Below are positions 1 through 7,037 of a stretch of DNA of 15,805 nt, piece by piece (the first letter of the stretch is position 1; every line of letters starts with the position of its first letter). A model generated the notes under the pieces. That model had not been told where the DNA came from. It ran no database searches and saw only the letters and a program-made list of their open reading frames with translations. The stretch is from Streptomyces sp. NRRL S-87 (GTDB lineage: Bacteria; Actinomycetota; Actinomycetes; Streptomycetales; Streptomycetaceae), in assembly GCF_000719335.1 (NCBI RefSeq), contig NZ_JOGB01000095.1, positions 1 to 15,805 on the forward strand, in the 5' to 3' direction. The position numbers and the translations under genes are program-made.

Positions 1-202
1 AAAGCCCCAGGGGTGGGCCTGCCGCAGGGCCTGCAGGCCATGACGGGTCAAGAGGCGAGGGGACCCACACACCACGGGACGGCCCCACGAAGCGAGAGCT
101 CACCCCGACACCGATACGCCCACGCAGCCCGCCCTGGCCCCACCGCGGGCCTCCGCCCCCGCCCGCCCCACGGCCCCCGCCCCGCCCCACCACGGGCCAG
201 CG

Positions 203-238
203 CCCCCACCACGGCCCCCACCACGGCCCCCACCACGG
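203..238. repeat. 12-bp tandem repeat, three exact copies
   Basis: CCCCCACCACGG is repeated exactly three times (203-214, 215-226, 227-238). A degenerate related stretch lies just upstream around 184-195. It lies in the C-rich spacer before adnB. No function can be assigned; replication slippage in low-complexity sequence is the simplest origin. Confidence 0.85.
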
Positions 239-261
239 ACCCCGCCCCCACCCTCGACGAG

Positions 262-291
262 CCGACACTTGTCACAACCCCCGGCTAGCCT
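262..291 (+). promoter_or_regulatory. Predicted promoter of adnB (leaderless)
   Basis: A -10 hexamer TAGCCT (286-291) lies 8 bases before the GTG start at 300. A weak -35 (CCGACA, 262-267) sits 18 bases further upstream. This spacing puts transcription initiation at or next to the start codon, the usual leaderless arrangement in Streptomyces. No Shine-Dalgarno is present before 300. Confidence 0.5.
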
Positions 292-299
292 TTTCTCTC

Positions 300-3200
300 G
301 TGTCCACGCGCCTCACCGATCCCGAGCAGCTCAAGTCGCTCCTCGGGATCCCCTTCACCCCGGAGCAGACGGCCTGCATCACAGCGCCGCCCGCGCCGCA
401 GGTCATCGTGGCCGGAGCCGGGTCCGGGAAGACGACGGTGATGGCCGCCCGCGTCGTCTGGCTGGTCGGCACCGGGCAGGTGGCCCCCGAGCAGGTGCTG
501 GGCCTGACCTTCACCAACAAGGCCGCCGGGGAGCTCGCCGAGCGCGTCCGCGCCGCCCTGGTCAAGGCCGGCGTGACCGACCCGGACCCGGCTCCCGGCA
601 GCGACGCGGCCGCCGCCGGCGAGCCCCGCATCTCGACCTACCACGCGTTCGCCGGCCAGCTCCTGAAGGACCACGGCCTGCGCATCGGCCTGGAGCCCAG
701 CGCCCGGCTGCTCGCCGACGCCACCCGCTTCCAGCTCGCCGCGCGCGTGCTGCGCGAGGCCCCCGGCCCGTACCCCGCCCTCACCCGCTCCGTCTCCGAG
801 CTGGTCTCCGACCTGCTCGCCCTCGACGCGGAGCTCTCCGAGCACCTGGTCGACCCCGCCGACCTCCGCGCGTACGACACCGAGCTGCTCGACCGGCTCG
901 CCAGGACCAAGCTCACCAACGAGGAGCTGCGCAAGGTCCCGGCCACCGCCGCCGCCCGCCTCGAACTGCTGGAGCTCACCGAGCGCTACCGCGCCGCCAA
1001 GCGCTCGCGCGACCTGCTCGACTTCAGCGACCAGATAGCCCTCTCCGCGCGGCTGGCCACCACCCGCCCCGAGGTGGGCGCGCTGCTGCGCGAGGAGTTC
1101 CGGATCGTCCTGCTCGACGAGTACCAGGACACGTCCGTGGCCCAGCGGCTGCTCCTGTCGGGACTGTTCGGCGGCGGCACCGGGCACGCGGTGACCGCCG
1201 TCGGCGACCCCTGCCAGGCCATCTACGGCTGGCGGGGCGCGTCCGTGGCGAACCTGGACGACTTCCCGGAGCACTTCCCGTACGCCGACGGCCGCCCCGC
1301 CGACCGCTACTCCCTCAGCGAGAACCGGCGCAGCGGCGGCCGGCTGCTCGACCTCGCCAACGGCCTGGCCGCCCCGCTGCGGGAGATGCACGAGGGCGTC
1401 GAGGCCCTGCGCCCGGCCCCCGGCGCCGAGCGCGACGGCTTCGTGCGCTGTGCGCTGCTGCCGACCCATGCCGAGGAGCTGGACTGGCTCGCCGACTCGA
1501 TCGCGCACCAGGTCCGCACCGGCAAGGCGCCGGGCGAGATCGCCGTGCTGTGCCGCTCCGGCGCCGACTTCCCCGCCATCCAGGCCGCGCTCGTCGCCCG
1601 CGACGTCCCGGTCGAGGTCGTGGGCCTGTCCGGGCTGCTCCACCTGCCCGAGGTCGCCGACCTGGTCGCCGTCTGCGAGGTGCTCCAGGACCCGGGCGCC
1701 AACGCGTCCCTGGTCCGCCTCCTGGTCGGCCCCCGCTGGCGGATCGGTCCCCGCGACCTCGCGCTGCTGGGCCGCCGCGCCAGACTGCTGGTCGCCGGCC
1801 ACCGGGGCGAGCGCGAGGACCGGCTGGCGGCGGCGGTGGAGGGCGTGGACCCCGCCGAGATCGTCTCGCTGGCCGACGCGCTGGACACCTTCCTCGACGG
1901 CGGCCCCGACGACGGGCTGCCGTTCTCGGCGGACGCCCGGGTGCGGTTCGCCCGGCTCGCCGCCGAGCTGCGCGAGCTGCGCCGTTCCCTCGCGGACCCG
2001 CTGATGGACGTACTGCACCGGGTGCTCGCCGCCACCGGCCTCGACGTGGAGCTCTCCGCCTCGCCGCACGCGCTCGCCGCCCGCCGCCGGGAGACCCTCG
2101 CCAACTTCCTGGACGTGGCCGCCGGCTTCGCCGCCCTCGACGGGCACAGCTCGCTGCTGGCCTTCCTCTCCTTCCTGCGCACGGCCGCCGAGTACGAGAA
2201 GGGCCTGGACAACTCCCTGCCCGGCGGCGAGAACACCGTCAAGGTCCTCACCGCCCACAAGTCCAAGGGCCTGGAGTGGGACGTCGTCGCCGTCCCGTCC
2301 CTGGTGTCCGGCGCCTTCCCGTCCGACAAGGCCCGCGAGTCCTGGACCGCACAGCCCCAGGTGCTGCCGCACGCCCTGCGCGGTGACGCCGCGACGCTGC
2401 CGGACGTGACCGGCTGGACCTCCGCCGCGCTGAAGGCGTACAAGGCGGACATGAAGGAGCACGCGGCGCTGGAGGAGCTGCGCCTGGGCTACGTCACCTT
2501 CACCCGCCCGCGCTCGCTCCTGCTGGCCTCGGGCCACTGGTGGGGCCCCAGCCAGAAGACCGTCCGCGGGCCGTCGGCCTTCCTGGAGGCTCTCCAAGCG
2601 CACTGCGCCGCGGGCTACGGGGAGACCGAGAGGTGGGCCGACCGGCCCGAGGCCGGGGGGGAGAACCCCGCCCTCGCCGAAACCGTCCAGGACGCCTCCT
2701 GGCCGCTGCCGCTGGACCGCGCCTCCTTCCGGCTGCGCCGCCGCGCCGCCGACCTCGTGCTGGCCCATCTCGACGCCCTGCGGAGCCGGCCGGAGCCGGC
2801 CCCCGCCGACCCCGCCCCGCCCGCCGACCCGGACACGGACTACCTGTGGCCCCCGCACTGCGAGGAGCCCCTGCCGTACGAGGACGAGCCCGTTCCTTAC
2901 GACGACGAGCCCGGCCCCTACGACGTCGGCCCCGACCCCTGGGCCGACGCCCCGCACGCCCCGCACGCCCCGTACGCCACCGACGACTCCGACGACCCCT
3001 GGGGTCCGGACGAGGCCCACGTCCTCCCCGCCCAGGCCCACGCCCTCCCCGCCCCGGCGCGGTCCGCCGTGTCGACGGTCCCGCGCGAGCCGGGGACCGG
3101 TGTGCCCGTACCCGCCCCCCGGCCCGGTGCCGAGGCCCCGGTACCGGCCCAGCGCAGCGGACCCGACGCGCCCGGCGACCACGGCCTGACCCCCGAGGAG

Positions 3201-3896
3201 CGGCGGCTGGCGGCCTCCTGGGACCGGGACCTCGACGCCCTCGCCGGCGAGCTGCGGCGCTCCCGCGCGGCCGTGCGCGACGTACCGCTGCCGCCGTCCC
3301 TGTCCGTCTCGCAGCTCCAGCGGCTCGCCGCCGACGAGGAGGGCTTCGTCCGGGAGCTCGCCCGGCCCATGCCCAAGCCGCCGCAGCCCGCGGCCCGCCG
3401 TGGCACCCGCTTCCACGCCTGGGTGGAGTCCCGCTTCGACGAGCTGGAGCTGCCCCTGCTCGACCCCGACGAGCTGCCCGGCAGCGACGCCGAGGTCGCC
3501 GACGAGCGGGACCTCGAGGCGCTCAAGGCCGCCTTCGAGCGCAGCGAGTACGCGGCCCGCACCCCGTACCGCATGGAGGTCCCCGTCCAGCTGACCCTGG
3601 CGGGCCGGGTGGTCCGGGGCCGGATCGACGCCGTCTACCGGACCGAGGACGGCGGGTGGGAGATCGTCGACTGGAAGACCGGTCACGGCACCCAGGCCGA
3701 CCCCCTCCAGCTGGCCCTGTACCGGCTGGCCTGGGCGGAGGCGCAGGGCGTGGACCCGGCGCGGGTGACGGCGGCGTTCCTGCACGTGCGCAGCGGCCGC
3801 GTCATACGCCCGGCCCGGCTGCCCGGTCGCGCCCGTCTTGAGCGGATCCTCCAAGGCAAATCGGGCGCGGAAAGCCGGGCCGGTGGGGACGGCTAG
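300..3896 (+). CDS. adnB: AdnB-like UvrD/Rep-family helicase with C-terminal RecB-type nuclease
   Basis: The 1198-residue protein is an SF1A DNA helicase fused to a nuclease, as in the actinobacterial AdnAB double-strand-break end-resection motor. Visible motifs: Walker A AGAGSGKT (38-45), Walker B LLDEYQD (D273, E274), AVGDPCQAIYGWRGA, motif V with LTAHKSKGLEWD, and motif VI YVTFTRPRS. The RecB-like nuclease is near the C-terminus: GRIDAV (D1110), VDWKTG (D1124, K1126), then QLALYR. An acidic, Pro/Tyr-rich, probably disordered linker of about 130 residues (roughly 832-960) separates motor and nuclease. AdnB rather than AdnA is inferred from the intact AGAGSGKT Walker A and from synteny with NudC, mycoredoxin, uvrD2 and whiB7. 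The partner adnA would lie upstream of the window. GTG 300 is chosen because the -10 box ends 8 bases before it. The stop TAG (3894-3896) overlaps the -10 box of the next gene. Confidence 0.85.
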   Translation: MSTRLTDPEQLKSLLGIPFTPEQTACITAPPAPQVIVAGAGSGKTTVMAARVVWLVGTGQVAPEQVLGLTFTNKAAGELAERVRAALVKAGVTDPDPAPGSDAAAAGEPRISTYHAFAGQLLKDHGLRIGLEPSARLLADATRFQLAARVLREAPGPYPALTRSVSELVSDLLALDAELSEHLVDPADLRAYDTELLDRLARTKLTNEELRKVPATAAARLELLELTERYRAAKRSRDLLDFSDQIALSARLATTRPEVGALLREEFRIVLLDEYQDTSVAQRLLLSGLFGGGTGHAVTAVGDPCQAIYGWRGASVANLDDFPEHFPYADGRPADRYSLSENRRSGGRLLDLANGLAAPLREMHEGVEALRPAPGAERDGFVRCALLPTHAEELDWLADSIAHQVRTGKAPGEIAVLCRSGADFPAIQAALVARDVPVEVVGLSGLLHLPEVADLVAVCEVLQDPGANASLVRLLVGPRWRIGPRDLALLGRRARLLVAGHRGEREDRLAAAVEGVDPAEIVSLADALDTFLDGGPDDGLPFSADARVRFARLAAELRELRRSLADPLMDVLHRVLAATGLDVELSASPHALAARRRETLANFLDVAAGFAALDGHSSLLAFLSFLRTAAEYEKGLDNSLPGGENTVKVLTAHKSKGLEWDVVAVPSLVSGAFPSDKARESWTAQPQVLPHALRGDAATLPDVTGWTSAALKAYKADMKEHAALEELRLGYVTFTRPRSLLLASGHWWGPSQKTVRGPSAFLEALQAHCAAGYGETERWADRPEAGGENPALAETVQDASWPLPLDRASFRLRRRAADLVLAHLDALRSRPEPAPADPAPPADPDTDYLWPPHCEEPLPYEDEPVPYDDEPGPYDVGPDPWADAPHAPHAPYATDDSDDPWGPDEAHVLPAQAHALPAPARSAVSTVPREPGTGVPVPAPRPGAEAPVPAQRSGPDAPGDHGLTPEERRLAASWDRDLDALAGELRRSRAAVRDVPLPPSLSVSQLQRLAADEEGFVRELARPMPKPPQPAARRGTRFHAWVESRFDELELPLLDPDELPGSDAEVADERDLEALKAAFERSEYAARTPYRMEVPVQLTLAGRVVRGRIDAVYRTEDGGWEIVDWKTGHGTQADPLQLALYRLAWAEAQGVDPARVTAAFLHVRSGRVIRPARLPGRARLERILQGKSGAESRAGGDG

Positions 3897-3899
3897 GCT
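3894..3899 (+). promoter_or_regulatory. Predicted -10 box of the dipeptidase gene, overlapping the adnB stop
   Basis: TAGGCT lies 7 bases before the ATG at 3907, the geometry of a leaderless transcript. Its first three bases are the adnB TAG stop codon. No good -35 is visible 17-18 bases upstream, so a promoter here is inferred mainly from position. Confidence 0.35.
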
Positions 3900-3906
3900 C
3901 GGGGGT

Positions 3907-5313
3907 ATGAGCCAGACCCCGGACAGCGCCGTCCGCGCCTTCATCGACGACCACCGCGCCGCCTTCCTCGACGACCTCGCCGAGTGGCTGCGCATCCCCT
4001 CCGTGTCGGCCCAGCCGGCCCACGACGGGGACGTCCGGCGCAGCGCCGAGTGGCTGGCCGCCAAGCTCACCGCGACCGGCTTCCCGGTCGCCGAGGTGTG
4101 GCCCACCCCCGGCGCCCCCGCGGTGTTCGCCGAGTGGCCCAGCGGCGACCCGCAGGCCCCGACCGTGCTGGTCTACGGGCACCACGACGTCCAGCCCGCG
4201 GCCCGCGAGGACGGCTGGGACACCGACCCGTTCGAGCCCGTGGTCGTCGACGGCGCGCGCCTGCACGCCCGTGGCGCGGCCGACGACAAGGGGCAGGTCT
4301 TCTTCCACACCCTGGGCGTGCGCGCGCACCTGGCCGCCACCGGCCGGACCGCTCCCGCCGTGAACCTCAAGCTCCTCATCGAGGGCGAGGAGGAGTCCGG
4401 CTCGCCGAACTTCCGCGACCTCGTCGAGCGCGAGGCGGCCCGGCTGGCCGCCGACGTCGTGATCGTCTCCGACACCGGCATGTGGTCCGAGACCACCCCG
4501 ACCGTGTGCACCGGCATGCGCGGCGTCGCGGACTGCGAGGTCGAGCTGTTCGGGCCCGACCAGGACATCCACTCCGGCGCCTTCGGCGGGGCCGTGCCCA
4601 ACCCGGCCACCGTCGCCGCCCGCCTGGTCGCCGCCCTGCACGACGAGGACGAGCGGGTCACGGTCCCCGGCTTCTACGACGGGATCACCGAGCTCTCGGA
4701 CCGCGAGCGCGAGCTGATCGCCGAGCTGCCCTTCGACGAGGCGCAGTGGCTGCGCACGGCCAAGTCGTACGGGACCCTCGGCGAGGCCGGGTACTCGACG
4801 CTGGAGCGCGTCTGGGCCCGCCCGACGGCCGAACTGAACGGCATCGGCGGCGGCTACCAGGGCCCCGGCGGCAAGACGATCATCCCGCGGAGCGCGCAGC
4901 TGAAGCTGTCGTTCCGACTCGTCTCGGGCCAGGACCCGTACGTCATCGAGGCCGCCGTGAAGGACTGGGTGGCGGCGCGGATCCCGGCCGGCATCCGGCA
5001 CGAGATCGTCTTCGGGGCCCCGACCCGGCCCTGCCTGACGCCGCTGGACCACCCCGCCCTGCAGTCCGTCGCCCGGTCGATGGGCCGTGCCTTCGGGCAG
5101 CCGGTCCGCTACACGCGCGAGGGCGGCTCGGGCCCGGCCGCCGACCTCCAGGACGTACTGGGCGCGCCCGTGCTGTTCCTGGGCATCTCGGTGCCCTCGG
5201 ACGGCTGGCACGCGCCGAACGAGAAGGTCGAGCTGAACCTGCTGTTCAAGGGCGTGGAGACGGCCGCCTACCTGTGGGGCGACCTCGCCGAGCACTGGAA
5301 CGCCGACGCATGA
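3907..5313 (+). CDS. M20-family zinc dipeptidase
   Basis: This 468-residue protein matches the M20 (carnosinase/DapE-like) family of cytoplasmic co-catalytic zinc peptidases that cleave dipeptides and related N-acyl amino acids. Visible landmarks: YGHHDVQP (first metal ligand H92 and D94), RGAADDKG (bridging D126), EGEEESGS (catalytic and ligand Glu around 161-162), VSDTG (D189), IHSG (H222) in the inserted dimerisation domain, and a C-terminal WHAPNEK carrying the last His ligand. Length is normal for the family and no signal peptide is seen. ATG 3907 is chosen over the upstream in-frame TTG at 3838 because conserved sequence starts after it and a -10-like TAGGCT lies 7 bases before it. The gene follows adnB by 10 bases. 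The exact substrate cannot be read from the sequence. Confidence 0.9.
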   Translation: MSQTPDSAVRAFIDDHRAAFLDDLAEWLRIPSVSAQPAHDGDVRRSAEWLAAKLTATGFPVAEVWPTPGAPAVFAEWPSGDPQAPTVLVYGHHDVQPAAREDGWDTDPFEPVVVDGARLHARGAADDKGQVFFHTLGVRAHLAATGRTAPAVNLKLLIEGEEESGSPNFRDLVEREAARLAADVVIVSDTGMWSETTPTVCTGMRGVADCEVELFGPDQDIHSGAFGGAVPNPATVAARLVAALHDEDERVTVPGFYDGITELSDRERELIAELPFDEAQWLRTAKSYGTLGEAGYSTLERVWARPTAELNGIGGGYQGPGGKTIIPRSAQLKLSFRLVSGQDPYVIEAAVKDWVAARIPAGIRHEIVFGAPTRPCLTPLDHPALQSVARSMGRAFGQPVRYTREGGSGPAADLQDVLGAPVLFLGISVPSDGWHAPNEKVELNLLFKGVETAAYLWGDLAEHWNADA

Positions 5314-5328
5314 CCGCCGACGCATGAG
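5301..5328. repeat. 14-bp tandem duplication across the dipeptidase stop codon
   Basis: CGCCGACGCATGA occurs at 5301-5313 and again at 5315-5327, a 14-base unit with one mismatch. The first copy contains the dipeptidase TGA stop; the second creates an ATG at 5324 in the nudC frame. That ATG has no clear Shine-Dalgarno, and the 57 residues it would add are low-complexity, so it is not taken as the nudC start. Confidence 0.8.
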
Positions 5329-5494
5329 CGCGGCGGCCCGGACGGGGACCGGGACCGGAGGCGCGGACGCACCGCACCGCTCCGGCCCTGTGCCGCACCG
5401 CCCCACCGCACCTGCTGACGCCGCCCGCGCCGCACCGCCCGGCATCCGCACCACGTCCGCCCATCCACCGACAACGGGGGAGTTGGAAGCACCT

Positions 5495-6466
5495 GTGAGC
5501 ACGAGCACCTCGACCGGGAACCCGGGCCGCACCACCGACCGGCCCATCTCGCTGACCGCGCCCAGCGGCGTCGACCGGGCCGCGCACCACCGGCTGGACG
5601 AGGCCTGGCTGGCGGCCGCCTGGAGCCACCCGAGCACCCGTGTGTTCGTGGTCTCCGGCGGTCAGGTGCTGATCGACGACACCCCCGACGGCGGCACCGG
5701 GATCGTGATGACCCCCGCCTTCGAGGCGCCCCCCACCGAGACCCACCGGTACTTCCTCGGCACCGACGAGGACGGTGTGAGCTACTTCGCGCTGCAGAAG
5801 GACGCCCTGCCGGGTCGGATGGACCAGTCGGCGCGGGCCGCCGGGCTGCGCGAGGCCGGGCTGCTGCTGGGCCCGCGCGACGCCGGGCTCATGGTCCACG
5901 CGGTGGCGCTGGAGAACTGGCAGCGGCTGCACCGCTTCTGCTCGCGCTGCGGCGAGCGCACCGTTGTGGCTGCCGCTGGCCATGTGCGGCGCTGTCCGGC
6001 CTGCGGGGCCGAGCACTACCCGCGCACCGACCCCGCGGTCATCATGCTCGTCACGGACGAGCACGACCGCGCCCTGCTCGGCCGGCAGGTGCACTGGCCG
6101 GAGGGCCGGTTCTCGACCCTGGCCGGCTTCGTCGAGCCGGGCGAGTCCATCGAGCAGTCGGTGGTCCGCGAGGTGTGGGAGGAGGCGGGCGTCCGGATCG
6201 GCGAGGTCGAGTACGTCGCCAGCCAGCCCTGGCCCTTCCCGTCCAGCCTGATGCTGGGCTTCATGGCCCGCGCCGTGAGCTCCGAGATCAACGTGGACGG
6301 CGAGGAGATCCAGGAGGCCCGCTGGTTCTCGCGGGCCGAGCTGCGCGAGGCCATCGAGGCCGGGGCGGTGCTGCCGCCCTCGGGCATCTCGATCGCGGCC
6401 CGGCTGGTGGAGCGCTGGTACGGCGAGCCGCTGCCCCGGCCCCTGGTCACCGCAGCCGCCCTCTGA
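5495..6466 (+). CDS. nudC: NudC-type NAD(H) pyrophosphatase / NAD-cap decapping Nudix hydrolase
   Basis: The 323-residue protein hydrolyses NAD(H) to NMN(H) and AMP, and family members also remove NAD caps from RNA. Three diagnostic elements are present. A zinc ribbon has C149-x2-C152 and C167-x2-C170. A complete Nudix box spans residues 211-233 (pattern G-x5-E-x7-REVWEE-x-G-V). The NudC signature SQPWPFP follows at 243-249. An N-terminal domain of about 140 residues precedes the ribbon. Length agrees with mycobacterial NudC (about 313). GTG 5495 is chosen because GGAAG (5485-5489) lies 5 bases upstream. The frame is open back to 5324, but that extension is Ala/Pro/Thr-rich and unlike the family. 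The gene is convergent with the mycoredoxin gene, with a strong terminator between them. Confidence 0.93.
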   Translation: MSTSTSTGNPGRTTDRPISLTAPSGVDRAAHHRLDEAWLAAAWSHPSTRVFVVSGGQVLIDDTPDGGTGIVMTPAFEAPPTETHRYFLGTDEDGVSYFALQKDALPGRMDQSARAAGLREAGLLLGPRDAGLMVHAVALENWQRLHRFCSRCGERTVVAAAGHVRRCPACGAEHYPRTDPAVIMLVTDEHDRALLGRQVHWPEGRFSTLAGFVEPGESIEQSVVREVWEEAGVRIGEVEYVASQPWPFPSSLMLGFMARAVSSEINVDGEEIQEARWFSRAELREAIEAGAVLPPSGISIAARLVERWYGEPLPRPLVTAAAL

Positions 6467-6490
6467 TCCACCCGCGCCGCCCGCGGCCGG

Positions 6491-6528
6491 ACGTGCGTGG
6501 AGCCCCCGGGCGGGGGCTCCACGCACGT
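6491..6528. terminator. Bidirectional terminator between nudC and the mycoredoxin gene
   Basis: A perfect 17-bp inverted repeat (6491-6507 and 6512-6528; left arm ACGTGCGTGGAGCCCCC) encloses a 4-base loop GGGC. It sits between the two convergent stop codons (6466 and 6543). There is no U-tract on either side, which is common for Streptomyces terminators. Confidence 0.85.
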
Positions 6529-6542
6529 GTGCGGTGCGGCGA

Positions 6543-6797
6543 TCAGACCGCGAGGGCCTGCTGCACCTGGGCCAGGCTGGGGTTGGTCATGACCCGCTCG
6601 CCGCCCGACGCGCCGACGACCAGGACGGTCGGGACGGTCTGGTTGCCGTCGTTCGCCTTCTCGACGAACGCCGCCGACTCCGGGTCCTGCTCGATGTTGA
6701 TCTCGGTGTACGCGATGCCTTCGCGGTCCAGCTGGGACTTCAGCCGGCGGCAGTAGCCGCACCAGGTCGTGCTGTACATCGTCACGGAACCCTGCAT
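6543..6797 (-). CDS. mrx1: Mycoredoxin (glutaredoxin-fold, CGYC active site)
   Basis: The 84-residue protein has the glutaredoxin fold with a WCGYC active site (C13, C16), a cis-proline TVP motif (54-56) and the length of actinobacterial mycoredoxin-1. Mrx1 reduces mycothiol mixed disulfides on proteins, using mycothiol and mycothione reductase instead of glutathione. The start ATG (6795-6797) is preceded on the minus strand by GAAGGAG, 10 bases upstream. It is transcribed divergently from uvrD2 and convergently to nudC, as in mycobacteria. A consensus sigma-R-type promoter lies about 90 bases upstream, consistent with induction by thiol-oxidative stress. Confidence 0.93.
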   Translation of the reverse strand: MQGSVTMYSTTWCGYCRRLKSQLDREGIAYTEINIEQDPESAAFVEKANDGNQTVPTVLVVGASGGERVMTNPSLAQVQQALAV

Positions 6798-6888
6798 GGC
6801 GGGTGCGCTCCTTCGGGCCTTCGGGGGACGGGGTCATGACGGGACCGGCTCGGCCGCTGGGGTTGGCCGGGTCGGTCCCACACAGAGG

Positions 6889-6915
6889 AACGCACGGGGT
6901 CCCCGGGACATTCCC
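6889..6915 (-). promoter_or_regulatory. Sigma-R-type promoter of the mycoredoxin gene
   Basis: Read on the minus strand, GGGAAT (6915-6910) is followed after exactly 18 bases by GTT (6891-6889). This matches the GGAAT-N18-GTT consensus of the Streptomyces thiol-stress sigma factor SigR (SigH in mycobacteria). Transcription would start near 6882 and give an 85-base 5' leader before the ATG at 6797. The functional link (thiol redox gene under a thiol-stress sigma factor) supports the call. Confidence 0.75.
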
Positions 6916-6957
6916 GCGGGAAAGCCCTGGCCAGAGCTCTGCGCATCAGAAGCCGCC

Positions 6958-6975
6958 GGTCGTACACGTACGACC
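6958..6975. promoter_or_regulatory. Palindromic site in the mrx1-uvrD2 divergent region
   Basis: GGTCGTAC-AC-GTACGACC is an 8+8 bp perfect inverted repeat with a 2-base centre. It lies about 60 bases upstream of the uvrD2 start and about 45 bases upstream of the sigma-R promoter of mrx1. Shape and location suit a dimeric regulator's operator, but I do not recognise the regulator. It does not match the actinobacterial LexA box (GAAC-N4-GTTC). Confidence 0.4.
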
Positions 6976-6988
6976 GCACCCGCACCCC

Positions 6989-6997
6989 TGTGGACAA
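6989..6997 (-). promoter_or_regulatory. Perfect DnaA box (TTGTCCACA on the minus strand)
   Basis: The plus strand reads TGTGGACAA, the reverse complement of TTGTCCACA, which is the preferred DnaA box of Streptomyces oriC. It lies about 40 bases upstream of the uvrD2 start. A single box is not an origin; it could be a regulatory or titration site, or chance. Confidence 0.45.
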
Positions 6998-7037
6998 CCG
7001 TCCCGGCCGCCGCACCGGACCTGGCAGCATGGCAGGT

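Larger units (their letters stand above)
1..299. other. Intergenic region upstream of adnB
   Basis: I see no convincing gene here. The frame starting at base 1 stays open to a TAG at 286-288 and could in principle be the Pro/Thr-rich tail of an upstream protein such as AdnA. However, its first 40 codons use many A-ending codons, unlike the real genes of this window, and no nuclease motif is visible. The second half is extremely C-rich and holds a tandem repeat. The end (262-291) looks like a promoter. Confidence 0.5.

Noticed and set aside
13..288. Open frame with Pro/Thr repeats before adnB as a gene
   Set aside because: Codon third positions in its first half are not GC-rich like real genes here, no ribosome site precedes its ATG candidates, and the repeats come from a 12-bp DNA tandem repeat. 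It could at most be the tail of an upstream protein.
285..4106. Very long minus-strand open frame opposite adnB
   Set aside because: It is a Gly/Val/Arg-rich shadow frame produced by high GC content. The plus strand has all helicase and nuclease motifs.
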